From: Pseudopithomyces maydicus
Taxonomy: Eukaryota; Ascomycota; Dothideomycetes; Pleosporales; Didymosphaeriaceae
Direction: 5' to 3'
Assembly: GCA_026873275.1 (NCBI GenBank)
Contig: JANTUC010000010.1
Location: forward strand, 992,001 to 1,056,000
DNA: 64,000 nt
A model generated the notes under the pieces. It worked only from the letters and a program-made list of their open reading frames with translations, ran no database searches and was not told where the DNA came from. The position numbers and the translations under genes are program-made. This document shows, piece after piece, positions 1 to 10,889 of the stretch. Each line of letters starts with the position of its first letter. Position 1 is the stretch's first letter.

Positions 1-860
1 GACGATATTTCCTGGTCGACCTTCGGGACCGAAGACGTTGGAGTTGGCAAGAAGAGAAGACCCCAAGCTTTTCAGAAGATGAGCACGTGAGGCGACACCG
101 AGCATGGGGTTTTTCTCTGTTATCTGAAAGCCGGCTGCGAGGTGTTCTGTGGTGAGTCGTTCCAACCCCTTGCCTAGGAATCTCGTCAGTGTATTACCAC
201 CAGTTTGAGTACTACCTCACTCACCGTCCACAATCATTTTCTGTTCCTGTGATGCAGAGAACGCGCCTTCCTTGAACATGTACAGACTCGCCACGGCAAT
301 GCCTTCGCTTCGCTCGTAGGTTTGGTTGGTTCCAGACTCCAAATAACGCCAGTGATCCCCCGCACCTGTCATTTCGCTTCAGTTGATGATGCTCTCAGGC
401 AGCCGAGGAGGAGAGGCGAGATACACACCAGCATCCAACAATACAGAAACAAAGAATAGATCGATCAATCGTCTGGTGAGCTCTTTATCATCATGGCCCT
501 CTTGTTTCCAAACTTTCAGTAAGTCGTCAACGCGCGGCTGACCGCCTACTTCGAAGTGCTGCCAGCGGCCGTGTGGCGGTATTTCGCTGTACTTGTCGGG
601 GCCGTAATCACGCTTGACCACGTTATCATAAACATACATTACGGATAAAAAGGAAAATCAATGGAATGGAACAATTGAGCATTCCGTTGTATGCATACCT
701 TGATAACATTGGTCACATAATCGGCCACAGCGGGTAGCTTGTCTTCGTGTACATCGAAGTGGCTTAGTTTCCCCACTTTAGCAGCTTCGCCGACGATTTT
801 GGCACGGTCTCGAACTGCTTCGAGGGAAAGGAGGTATTTGACTTGGGGATCCATTGTCAT
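1..860 (-). CDS. URC4: URC4/urg3-family uracil catabolism protein (DUF1688), 3' end beyond window
   Basis: Exons read as complement(join(<1..173, 225..365, 429..612, 699..860)), all with GT..AG borders, giving 220 codons before the window edge. Family landmarks seen in order are the N-terminal YLLSLEAVRDRAKIV, then GRWQHFEVGGQPRVDDLL, LTRRLIDLFFVSVLLDAGAG, YERSEGIAVASLYMFKEGAF and GFQITEKNPMLGV, which are typical of the DUF1688 proteins named URC4 in Lachancea and urg3 in fission yeast. Members take part in the URC route of uracil degradation; the exact reaction is not firmly known. The start at 860 is the first ATG and begins directly at the conserved N-terminus. Introns are 86, 63 and 51 nt. 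The carboxyl part lies outside the window. Family assignment is from recognised motifs, not a search. Confidence 0.88.
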
Positions 861-1244
861 TTATGAAATCAAGTGGAAAAAGTGCTATGTAGTAGAAGTA
901 GAGGGGGAACGTGTTGCTGTAGGTGGTGACCACCCGTATCAGGTGGGGGTAAGCTAGTGTGGGTCTACCTATCAAAGTGGGACCAACCATCGGAGCCGTA
1001 CAGCAGGTTGACGGCGGGCTCCGACGTTTATGTAAAACCACTGCTGTAAGTAAAACATAAGACACATCATCCACGCCGGCTGTGATTGATATACTTGTAT
1101 GTTGCCTCACAATGCGGTTGTTGCTTTTCGTCTTGATGCAGCAAAGAGTGCCATGTCTACGACGGCTACGTTATACGTGCACGGCGGCATACTCCTCAAT
1201 ATGACTCCAAACGCCAAAGGGTATATCCAAAGTCAAATCATGCT
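861..1244. other. Spacer upstream of URC4, downstream of the WD40 gene
   Basis: Holds the URC4 promoter on the minus strand and the 3' flank of the WD40 gene. Only short chance ORFs; no motif I can name. Confidence 0.5.
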
Positions 1245-2534
1245 TCAACAGCTTCCCAAGCCCAAAATATCCAGGCGTCCCCATTCGTTATATGCCGGCT
1301 CCCTAACACCTCCTCTTCTAATACCTTTCCCCTCCTCACCTTTCCCAATTTCGAATTTTCCACTCGAAACAACAGCGGCGTGGCCATAGGGATGTATGAG
1401 AACGTTGCTCGCTGGGCCATCCCCGCCATCAATTACCTCGTCCGCGTTAAGGGCACCCTCTCGCAAGTATGGGTCCCTCCACATCCTCACTTTCCCGTCC
1501 GTTCCACCTGCCCAGATCTCGTGACCTTCTCCTACGTGTTCTCCGTTCATCTGCGTCCAGACATCGAACCCCATCCTTTGACGGGTGAGTGCTTCACGAC
1601 CAACGCAGTAGCCAAGCGCGAGACTGAAACTGCGCACATCATAGATGAGAAGCGCATCCGAGAAGCGCTCGGCGACGTAGAGATAGCAGCCGTCCGGGCT
1701 CCACTTCAGCTGGGTGACACCTTTGCCGATTGCATGTTGCACGTTGGAATTGTCGGTTCGTTTGCCGTTGACCATGCCAGGGAGCGAGAAATGGGTGATC
1801 TCTTTGGAAGAGATGGTGTCGTATATGCCCACGTAGCGGGTGCGGGTGCCTGCAGCTAGGGCATTGGCGTTCGTGCTCGAGGCCGAGGGACAGGCGGAGA
1901 GGGCGGAGACGTGGCCCTTGAAGCCCCAGCCGCCACCCTTGAGCTTGTTCCGGTTTGAGGGGATGGTACGGATGGTGGCAACGGGGTCGTCGGTGTAGGT
2001 GAGGTCGAAAAGGGCAATTTTGTTCTGCTGGCCAGCGTAAAAGTAGGCGCCGTCAGGTGACCATGCCAGGCTCATGGGCGCGGTGACGGCCTCGGTCAGC
2101 TTGTCGACGAGCTTGTAGCTGGCCAGTTTGGAAGAGATGTCGACCGGGCCTTGTCGAGGGGTGTCGTCTGTGGACGAAAGGTCCCACAGGGCATTGTGGA
2201 AGTTGATATACTGATCCCTGCAGCTGGCCAGAATGGTGGTGGTCTGAGCATGGTTCAGGTCGAAGGCAGGGTTGACGGCGAAGGCCCATATTGGATCAGG
2301 CGAGACAAAGCGGGCGTAGGGGGCGAGCTGGTGCTGGCGGTGCTGGCGGTGCTCGGACAGATGCGAGGCGAAAGCATAGACGGAGAAGCGGCGAGCGTAG
2401 TCGGTGGTGAAGATACACGTGCCGTCCCGGGAGAGCTGGGCGTCGGCGATGCAGCTGACTGCTTCGCCGTGGGCTCCTGGGTCCTCGCGGGCGGGCGTGG
2501 TGCTTGCGACGCACCAGGCCGGGCGCAGACTCAT
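1245..2534 (-). CDS. WD40 protein of the WRAP53/TCAB1-Swt21 type
   Basis: A single uninterrupted frame of 429 residues starting MSLRPAWCVAST. WD40-like blades are visible throughout (for example LAWSPDGAYFYAGQQ and LKWSPDGCYLYVAERF). The segment GREALTRQRMGFDVW near residue 320 resembles the conserved stretch of WRAP53/TCAB1 and yeast Swt21, proteins that bind small Cajal-body RNAs and telomerase RNA in animals and are linked to mRNA splicing in yeast. The last residues (EPAYNEWGRLDILGLGSC) close the propeller. It lies head to head with the PET8 carrier gene, separated by about 220 bp. No introns or frame problems were seen. The family call is fairly confident; the RNA target in this fungus cannot be told from sequence. 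Confidence 0.82.
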   Translation of the reverse strand: MSLRPAWCVASTTPAREDPGAHGEAVSCIADAQLSRDGTCIFTTDYARRFSVYAFASHLSEHRQHRQHQLAPYARFVSPDPIWAFAVNPAFDLNHAQTTTILASCRDQYINFHNALWDLSSTDDTPRQGPVDISSKLASYKLVDKLTEAVTAPMSLAWSPDGAYFYAGQQNKIALFDLTYTDDPVATIRTIPSNRNKLKGGGWGFKGHVSALSACPSASSTNANALAAGTRTRYVGIYDTISSKEITHFSLPGMVNGKRTDNSNVQHAIGKGVTQLKWSPDGCYLYVAERFSDALLIYDVRSFSLALGYCVGREALTRQRMGFDVWTQMNGEHVGEGHEIWAGGTDGKVRMWRDPYLREGALNADEVIDGGDGPASNVLIHPYGHAAVVSSGKFEIGKGEEGKGIRRGGVREPAYNEWGRLDILGLGSC

Positions 2535-2755
2535 GGGCGGGGGCCAGCCAGGTCAGCGCTGCACTGTATCTGCTGCACTGTATCTGCTGCGCTCACCATG
2601 GGTGCAGCGGCGAGAGAGGACACTCATGCTGCAGCGCGGCTAGTGCGGTAGGGCTGGCTGCAGTGTGGAGCCATGGCCGCTAGCTGGCGGGCAAAAGTCG
2701 GAGGCGGCCTGGGGACGATGCAGCTGCGCGACAGGATCAGACTGCTTGTCGAGAG
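2535..2755. promoter_or_regulatory. Shared divergent promoter region, WD40 gene / PET8
   Basis: About 220 bp between two start codons facing apart. It contains a short tandem repeat (gcactgtatctgctg, nearly twice, around 2560-2590). No clear TATA box seen. Confidence 0.5.
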
Positions 2756-3753
2756 ATGGTCGACATGGTCGAGATGCAGCGGGTTGTCGAGCCGCAGCGC
2801 GGGCACGTGTGGGTCGAGTCGCCGTACCTGCGGTCGCTCATAGTAAGTCGATGCCGGGTCGCTGTGCCCAGCTCTCGTGCTGACTGACTGACGCCCACCA
2901 GGCCGGCGGCCTCGCAGGCACCACCGTCGACCTCTCCCTCTACCCGCTCGACACGCTCAAAACCCGCCTCCAATCCTCGGGCGGCTTCTCTGCCTCGGGC
3001 GGCTTCTCCGGCATCTACCGCGGCGTCGGCAGCGCCATCGTCGGCTCCGCCCCCGGCGCAGCCCTCTTCTTCATCACCTACGACTCCATCAAGCGACACC
3101 TCACGCCCTCGACCCCGACCATAGCCTACAATGCCCAAGGCAAGCCCTTCGTCCAGGACGCCGCCAATCCCGCCAGGGGACGGGAGGCCGGTGTGCACAT
3201 GCTGGCAGCCAGCTTGGGCGAGGTCGCTGCCTGCGCCGTGAGGGTTCCTACCGAAGTCGTCAAGCAGAGAGCCCAGGCGAGCCAGCATCCGAGCTCGCTC
3301 TCCGCACTCACCTACATCCTCAACCAGAGACACACCCGTGGCTTGAGCCGTGTGTGGATGGAGCTGTATCGCGGCTGGAGCATCACCCTTCTTCGCGAAG
3401 TCCCCTTCACCGTCATACAGTTCCCGCTCTGGGAGGCCCTGAAGCGCTGGCGCACCCACCGCAGTGGCAAGACCGAGGTCAGCGGCATAGAGGGCGGTCT
3501 GTTGGGCAGCGTGGCCGGTGCCGTCGCCGCCGGCATAACCACGCCCTTGGATGTGCTGAAGACGCGCATGATGCTGGCCAAGGAGAAGCAGCCCATGTTG
3601 ACCATGCTGAAGCAGATATTGCACCAGTCGGGCCCACGCGCCTTCTTTGCCGGTATAGGCCCGCGCGTAGGATGGATCAGTGGTGGCGGTGCCATCTTCT
3701 TGGGTACTTACCAGTGGGCGAGTAATGTATTGGGAGGCCTGGAGGATATCTAA
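2756..3753 (+). CDS. PET8: Mitochondrial S-adenosylmethionine carrier (PET8/SAMC)
   Basis: join(2756..2842, 2902..3753), 312 residues. The short first exon (MVDMVEMQRVVEPQ.. to YLRSLI) joins in phase 0 to AGGLAGTTVDLSLYPLDTLK, the hallmark start of the Pet8/SAMC carriers. Three mitochondrial-carrier signature repeats are visible: YPLDTLKTR, VPTEVVKQR and TPLDVLKTR, each opening one of the three two-helix repeats, so the length and layout are those of a complete inner-membrane carrier. Members import S-adenosylmethionine into mitochondria in exchange for S-adenosylhomocysteine, feeding methylation, lipoate and biotin synthesis. The 59-nt intron ends CACCAG. The long open frame on the opposite strand here is a shadow of GC-rich codons. 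Confident on family; substrate is by homology to yeast Pet8. Confidence 0.92.
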
Positions 3754-4044
3754 GTGTATAGTACGTGTAAGAATAGACCCGTGTTTCATCCCGCTTCCGA
3801 CCTTTCACCGTGTCTCCATGGAATCAGGCACGCCCACATCGTTGCTTCTTGTTCTTTTTTTATTTATAGACATGGTACCAGTGGTCACGCTAGATGCGAT
3901 GCTATATACTCCCCATGCCATTGCGACCGGATGCCACGTAATCTACAGGACCCAACGAGTAGCCATCTATACGTGAACCCACAAGCCATCACCTCGTTTA
4001 CGGAGGCACAGAACAGCACCTTGCTCGTATACAGGACGCACCCA

Positions 4045-6762
4045 CTACTTCTGGAACACCGTGGCTTGAGGCCACTTCTTCGCCACTGCTTCTCGGTATG
4101 CATCCACCGTCTCCCCATCGCTCTTCCATCCGTTCAAAAGCTCAAGGCCAGCAGCAGCGTCCGCTATTGACGACGCCGAACCAGCAAGCTTCTGCACATC
4201 AGATTCGTTCTGCGACTTGGAATTAGGGTCGAGGATGTAGCGGACGTTGTATCCTCGTCGTAGGTGCTCGGAGCTTTGCGAGTGCTTCTTCAGGAACTCT
4301 TCATTAAGGGCTCTAAGGTCCGCATCGGCTGCGGGGGATGTGAAATCTTGCTTGATGGCATCGGCGACCGAATCAGATAAAGGTTCTTTGAGGTTGTTGA
4401 CTGCATCTATTAATTTACATCTCTGACTTCAAAGCTAGACGGGACTTACGGTGATGACGGAACACCGTCGAATTCTCGTGCACCCCCGGGTGCTCGGCAT
4501 CAAGTTCTTTGGCGGCATTCAAGCACTTGAGGGCGAGCAAAGGCTTGTCTGGCGACAAGGTTAGTTGGATCTGCGACATTTTTGGATCAGGACAGGATGC
4601 TTGACGTACTTCTTCTGAGGTGCACCTGGAAACCAATGTTCTGAGCGTCGATGTTGCGAGGACTGAGCTCAAGCATCGGCCGCAAAAATCTCAGTGCAAC
4701 CTCCAAAGGCTCTTTGGTCTCCAAAAGTTTCTCACCGTTAGGATCCGTGTCCTCCTTCTTGGTCTCGCCGTCCTCGCTTTTAGCTGCCGTGGCCTTGGCT
4801 TGAGCAGCAGCTCTTCTGTCCGCCTCTGCCTTTTTGGCTTTCTCCTGTTCCTTTTGCAGCTTCTTCAATGCCTTCTTCCGTTCGGACGGATCGAGCTTCT
4901 CCAAATCGGGTTTGCCATACTTGGCTAGATCGGGGTTGTCGTGAAGTTTGACGTACAATTCGGTTGCGGACAAGGCAGCTCGCGTAAAGAATGGGTGGTT
5001 GCGCAGATGGTCTTCCCACCTGATCATGTCAATGTAAGCCCGGATTTGTCCCTTCCGTAAAGAGAAGCTGTGAAAGTCGAATTGATCCTCCTGCCACACT
5101 TCAAAGATGTCCGCAATGGCGGTAAATCTCTTGAGCGCAAGACCAAACTTGTTTTGTCTTAAGTAAGCCTCGCCGTCCTCCAGCAGATACCACATGCATT
5201 GCATATCGTGCAAGTCTCCAAGAGGTCCGCCCACAGTTTCGTTCCGGGTGAATTTGCTCATGGTTTCTAAAGCCTTCTCATTCTCGTTGTTGCGTAGCTG
5301 GTATTTCGCACATTTGGTGTTAATATACCGATCCTTCAAATCACACTCACGCGCAAAATTGATGAGTTCTGCCGCCTTTTGGGTGTTGCCGTAGTGCTTC
5401 CATATCCGCGCCTTCAGTTGGTTGTAATCCACATTCTTCGGCTCCATCTCAATCAGGCGATCGACATATTCCAATGCTTTATCGAGGTTGCGGCTAAGTG
5501 CGTAGTCGTAATGTTTGGCGAGGAAGAGCAACACCGACTGCTCAAAAGGATCTGGCTTTTGTCCATTCGTCTCACCATTTGCCGATCCATTTGCCTTCTT
5601 TTCTTCCGAGGCATAGCCAAGCACAAGCTCCTCAATGATTGCCTTCTTTTCCGCGTCCGCGTATAGAGCTTTAACGTTTGCATGGGTTGAGGGGACACCT
5701 TTGTTCAGCTTGCCTCGTAGGTACTCATCTGCTGCTGTTTTGAAAGCATCTCCTAATCAACAATTAACTCTTGAATCTTCAGTGCTGCCTCTTGTTTGCT
5801 CTTACCCTTCAGGAAGTCCAGAGGTATCCGCCTTGCAGCATCATTTCGCTTGTTTTTGTCGGCATATGTCTTGTAGAGCTCGGTCAACTTCTCAATGGAT
5901 GCGCTGTCAGACCTGTCGAGCTTAAGAGCCTTCTCGAGCCCATCAAAGTATGCCCTGTATTCGCTGTTCCGGTCTAGAAGTGTTCTGTATACCTTGGCGG
6001 CATCATCGTGCCTCTCAAGCTGCAGCAAATACTTGGCTTGTAGCTCCAGTACTGCTGTTCGGTCGAGATTATTTTTCATGATGGATTCTAGATGTGTCAG
6101 TGCACGCTCGACATCCCCAGATTCTGCTATTATGGTGTTCTTGTACAGGACAGCTTCAGAATGCTCCAGGTCAGTTTTGGGGGCGCGTTCTTCAGAGTGC
6201 CTTCGTATGTGGCCAGGATGTGCTCTGCCTCCTTGTAGTTGCCGCTGAGATGGTATGCAATCGCCAAACCGGTCCAATTCTGCCTCAATTGTGACCGATC
6301 GTTCAGCATTTTCTGCCTGCTCTCTATGTAGCCGTCGTAATCGCGTATCTGGCATTGCAGGTGAGCAAGGTCGCGTAGGATGTTTTGCGATTCAGGCGCC
6401 AGTCGCAGTGCCATCTTGTAGGCTTTGATGGCCTCCTCGTAATTCTTGAGCGACCGCCATAGCAAGCCGTAGACATGCCAGCAGATGTTTGATCTCATGT
6501 CATTCTTCAGCGCAACCTTGCCGAGGGCGAAAGCTTCCTCTCCATGGCCTTGCGAGTTGAGGACAAGGGCTTTCATGGCCTGTGTATCGCCATGGTTGGG
6601 TACCTTCTTGAGGATTTGGTCCGCAGCTTTGATGCCTGTGGCCGATTAGAATTGCCAGGTGTATACTAATTGCAACATACCCTTTTTGTACTGCTTGGCT
6701 TCATAGTTCTTGACAAGCTGGCGGAACAAGGACGCCTCTTTCGAGGGCAGTGGCTGGGGCAT
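4045..6762 (-). CDS. NAT1: NatA N-terminal acetyltransferase auxiliary subunit (Nat1/NAA15), frame broken at a G5/C5 run
   Basis: complement(join(4045..4406, 4450..4548, 4610..5752, 5806..6635, 6681..6762)), about 838 residues, close to yeast Nat1. It begins MPQPLPSKEASLFRQLVKNY, followed by a chain of TPR helices (AIKAYKMALRLAPESQNILR, ALEYVDRLIEMEPKNVDYNQ), a Lys/Glu-rich coiled segment (KKLQKEQEKAKKAEADRRAA) and the C-terminal LLALKCLNAAKELD region. NAA15 anchors the catalytic subunit NAA10 to the ribosome for co-translational acetylation of Ser, Ala, Thr and Gly starts. Introns are 43-61 nt. Between YEGTLKNAPP and KTDLEHSEAVLYKN the reading frame jumps at the C5 run (plus-strand G5, 6179-6183); one more C would restore it. 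Everything on both sides is well conserved, so I treat the gene as functional with a likely sequence error. Confidence 0.88.
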
Positions 6763-7253
6763 CGTTGCGGTCGCGTGCGGGGATCGATGGTTGGGAGTTG
6801 TGAGGGTGCACTACACAATCTTCGACCCGTATGCGCGGTAAGATTGTACAAGTTATTCGAGGATATCGACAGTTGATCTTTTAAATTTATGGACCCGCAA
6901 GCATTTCGAGCCGGAAGGGGGCGGGTGATGGCTGCGCAAGCGGTGTGCGGTGGTTGCAATGCTCACGTAGTGGAGTGGTGGGGAGCTCGAATTTCAGAAT
7001 GCGGGTCAGCGCCCGCCGAGTTAGCGCCGAGTAGCACGTGCGCTTCAGTGAGCCCAGGTGCCCAGGTGCTCAGGACTGCCTAGGTGTAACAACATGACGG
7101 ACATGCATGTATCCTACTATCACGCTCGTTTGTATCTGGATAGTCCTGTAGGCGAAACGGGATCACTCAGATAACTGATTTGAACAGGGGCTATCACTGT
7201 TTGCTTATTTATTTCGCCATTTGAGACAAGTATTGCATCCTTCGTTGATAATA
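6763..7253. other. Upstream region of NAT1
   Basis: About 490 bp carrying the NAT1 promoter (minus strand) and the 3' flank of the Fpg gene. No gene or repeat recognised. Confidence 0.5.
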
Positions 7254-8703
7254 TCATAGGAATTTTATGTCTTTGCGTCTGAACACGTCTCTATATAACC
7301 TACAGTGGCACGGATTTCGAGTTTTGATACAGGCTGTGCTCGAATTGCTGTACAAATCCGCTCTCAGCCTTTTGAAGTGCGACCGGAGCGTCTTGGCCCG
7401 TTCACCACTTTGGCTTCCCCGTCTTCTCTGTCGAAGCCTTCTTTTGCGAAGCCGTACCTTTCGAAATCTTCTGCTTCTTGGCTTTCGGTGTTTCCTCGAT
7501 TTTTTTTCGGACTCCCCAGCCTCGTCTTTGATGGTTTGCTCCGCTGCTTTGCGTCCTCTTCCCCTCTTCGTGCTAACAGGCAATTTTTCCTCGGACTCAC
7601 CATCGTCTTCTTCTCCCTGGCCCGCCTTGATTTTCCGTTTGATGGTTTCCTTCCGCTTGGCAACTTCGTCCTCGGCTTCCGTGTCGTCAACGTCCCCAGA
7701 TACGTCACCAGCTACCGCACCTGTCTTTTTCTGCACACTGGGAACGATTGCTGAAGTGCGCCCACCAACCTTCAGAAACGTGATCTTCTGGCCATTTGGT
7801 AGCTTCCCTCCGTCTTTCTTGCCTTTTCCCCATCGATGCTTCATCAGCCAATCCTTTGGGAATCTGTCCGATTCGGCAAGGGTCTCGACGGCCGTATCGC
7901 AGACGTACATCATAGCATCATGCAGCTTCTTTACTTGATCATCGCTGAACGTGTTACTGTACTGCTCGGGATGTAACTTGGCCTGATACATGATCTCATC
8001 ACTTTCCAAGTCAGCACGACTTCTTGCATGGTGGCATGGGTTACTTACCCAACCCAATTACCAATCCCGCTGATGTTCGCTTGGTCCAGCAGCAGAGCCT
8101 TGACGGGTACCTTCTTGCTCTTTAGCTTATTCGAAAGCCACTCGACAGTCAAAATGTCCTTGTCCAGCACCGGATCAGGTCCATTCTCTTTCAATGGACT
8201 AGTCTTACGCATATCCTCCGCCTTCGCATCAATGAGCCTGATCCTTGCCAATCGCCGCGCATCAACAAATGCAATCTGACAATCAGGTTCTCCCTCCAAC
8301 TCCAATACAAATTTCCAATATTTGGGCGGCCACTCGGACTCCTCTTGCTTAGCGGGGCGGTAGTATGCAGTGTCATCATTAGAAAATTTCATCCAGCCAG
8401 ACATCCCGAAATGCATTAGAGGATGAGGAGCAGAGTCCATTTCCAGCCAGAAGTACTTTCCTTGCTGTTTTGCGTCGAGGATCTTCTTGCCGGCCATGGC
8501 CTTCTCGAACTCTGACGCTGACGTGCCGACTTTGCCATATACTATCGTGTCTTCCTGTGTTTTCACAGCTCTGATGGCCCTTCCTGTCGCATACTTTTTC
8601 AGATAATGCACGATGCGTGCAACTTCTGCAATCTGCGAAAGGTCAGGTGCTGCTACCCAGGCCGGGGAGTACATATTGCCAAAGATAACAATACCTCAGG
8701 CAT
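7254..8703 (-). CDS. Formamidopyrimidine-DNA glycosylase (Fpg/MutM family, fungal zincless type)
   Basis: complement(join(7254..8001, 8049..8632, 8695..8703)). The first exon is only 9 nt and encodes Met-Pro-Glu; splicing to ATTGCAGAAGTT yields MPEIAEVARIVHYLKKY, the classic Fpg N-terminus with catalytic Pro2 and Glu3. Other landmarks: QGKYFWLEM (beta-hairpin lysine region), PHPLMHFGMSGWM, and ANISGIGNWVGDEIMYQAKL, the helix-two-turn-helix, formed across the second intron. No C4 zinc finger follows, as in other fungal and plant Fpg proteins. The enzyme excises oxidised purines and cleaves the abasic site. The Lys/Arg-rich tail is uncertain: at the A8 run (plus-strand T8, 7500-7507) one extra A would switch to a frame ending at 7402 with a more typical KAKKQKISKG tail; as written the frame runs to 7254. 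Divergent from the ureohydrolase gene. Confidence 0.87.
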
Positions 8704-9227
8704 GATATACTGTCGCGCGAATATCCAGCAAACGCAAAAGCCACAGAAATAATTGTTGAGCTGGCCCTGCCTGAAGGATTCAGAGATGTCGGGTGTGTTT
8801 GACAAGAATGATGACGAAGCGTAGTTGGGGCCCTCTAGCTCCTTTGCATAACGCGACCCGAAATCAACGCGCTGTCACGGGACGGTGCGCGGATCTGTGC
8901 TACGCGCGGCGTTCCAAGGTTCGCTATTGGTCACAACTATGACACTCTTCTCGCCAACTCCTCTCACGCAAGCTTCCCGGGCTGTGACGAGCCCTCCTCT
9001 ACCCGCATGCAATTGTCGCCGTAGACGCCCTCCACAGGCGGACTTTACGAAATGGCTTCCCCGCCATCGGCTATAGATCCTGAACTCCGACTCGGAGCTA
9101 GGAAGCAGCTACGATAAGAGCTGTTACATAATTAACACAATGCGCCCTGCCCCTCCATGTCGTAGAAAGGCAGCTCCTCTCCTCGCCCCCCTTTTTCTTT
9201 TGTTAATGTTACTTTGTTCATCACTGA
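8704..9227. promoter_or_regulatory. Shared divergent promoter region, Fpg / ureohydrolase
   Basis: 524 bp between divergent starts. GC-rich near Fpg, pyrimidine-rich just before 9228. No defined element recognised. Confidence 0.45.
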
Positions 9228-10484
9228 ATGAGAATGCTTTTTTCGTCGGCAACTATTTTTCTGCTCAGTGCAGTTACGCTTGGTCATTCGACCCACCATA
9301 AGGAGCAAGACTTCTCGCAAGAACGCCTTGATGAACTGGAAAGAAAATGGGGCACTGATGTGAGTTGGGAGACTACCACGCTCCCCATTCGTCTAACGTA
9401 GCTACAGTGGGGCTTCTCGGGCGTCTCTACCTACGCGCATCTTCCACACACGCGTTGTTTAACACACCCTGAAACATCCTTTGATATAGCCATCATTGGA
9501 GCTCCCTTTGACACAGCTGCATCTTACAGATCGGGTGCCCGGTTTGGCCCTCGAGCTATTCGCGCCGGCTCATCTCGTCAAACATCATTTCGTGGTTTCA
9601 ATCCTCGTGCAAAGCTCAATCCATATACATCGTGGGCCAAAATCGTCGATTGCGGCGACATTCCCATCACCCCATTCGATAATGCACTGGCATTGAGACA
9701 GATGAGTGAAGCTTTTGAAGAGTTGGGCTCTCGTGCACCATCTGGGAAATCGCAAGCAAGCGGATCAGCATATTTGCGCAAGCCAAAGCTGATCACCCTT
9801 GGCGGGGACCACAGTATCGCGTTGCCAGCTCTAAGAGCTCTGAAAAAGGCATATGGAGAACCAATTGCAGTAGTCCATTTCGATGCTCATCTGGATACGT
9901 GGCACCCTGCCAAATATCCGTCCGCTTGGATCGACCCTGAAGATGCGACGACGCAGTCTTTCTTCACTCATGGGAGCATGTTTTGGCTTGCGGCTACAGA
10001 AGGCTTGATTGCCAACAGTTCGTCGGTCCATGCTGGACTGCGCACGCGTCTCTCTGGTGATGATTTCGAAGATTACGAAGATGACGCACAACAAGGCTGG
10101 ATTCAGATCGATTCTGACGACATCGACGACATCGGTGTTAAAGGCGTCATTCAGTCCATCATGGGACGAGTGAACCCAGAGACACCAGTATACCTTAGCA
10201 TCGATATCGACGTGATAGACCCGGGTATGGCCCCAGGCACTGGCACCCCTGAACCCGGAGGCTGGACGACAAGGGAGCTTATCCGCATTCTTAGGGGCAT
10301 TGAAGGTATGAACGTTGTAGGAGCAGATATCGTCGAGGTGAACCCTGCATACGATGGTGCTGGCGAAACAACAGCTTTCGCGGCCGCTCAAGTGGCGTAC
10401 GAAATAATCACGAGCATCGTGAGGAAAGGGTTGATCGAACAAGCGAAGACAGAAGAAAGGGCTAGCGTTAGAGATGAACTTTAA
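9228..10484 (+). CDS. Agmatinase/guanidinobutyrase-like ureohydrolase with predicted signal peptide
   Basis: join(9228..9359, 9408..10484), 402 residues, one 48-nt intron in phase 0. The protein starts with a hydrophobic leader (MRMLFSSATIFLLSAVTLGH, likely cleaved near residue 20), then the ureohydrolase fold. Binuclear manganese ligands are in place: GGDHS (His179), FDAHLD (Asp203, His205, Asp207) and SIDIDVIDPGMAPGTGTPE (Asp310, Asp312). The GTGTPEPGG loop is of the agmatinase/guanidinobutyrase branch rather than arginase. The expected reaction is release of urea from a guanidino compound such as agmatine or 4-guanidinobutyrate. The leader suggests secretion or vacuolar location, unlike cytosolic bacterial SpeB. 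The exact substrate cannot be decided by reading; the start is the only ATG giving the leader. Confidence 0.88.
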
Positions 10485-10889
10485 TGAGCTTCAACTATTG
10501 CCTAACCGAGCTTGTGGGCAGTGCTTTTAGAGTAGTAGGATCATACTTCTGCTGTTGATCAAGTAGACTCGAACTGTTGTATGGTAGCTTATTCAGGTAG
10601 TCTAGCATTTATTTTGACGTCTTCGCGATGCCAAGATGACCCTGCACCCACATGTACGTCATAACTACACTACAACACTGATTATCCACATACAGCTGCT
10701 AGCTATTTAAGGCCTAAAGATCGGTTGATACCTGCCATCAGTCTGTACCGCTGATTTCGTACTTTACCCTGGACCCGTGACGAAATATCATACGAACCAA
10801 GAATGTATCGATTGCGTCTCTGACAATCGCAAGAACCACCACGCATTCGAAGAACGAGGCCGCTGAGCTCCGTTTTGGCGGCCGTACCG
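10485..10889. other. Intergenic spacer
   Basis: 405 bp between two plus-strand genes: 3' flank of the ureohydrolase and promoter of the next gene. Nothing recognised. Confidence 0.5.

Noticed and set aside
2737..3789. 350-codon minus-strand frame
   Set aside because: Antisense shadow of the PET8 carrier, Gly/Ala/Arg-rich and without domains.
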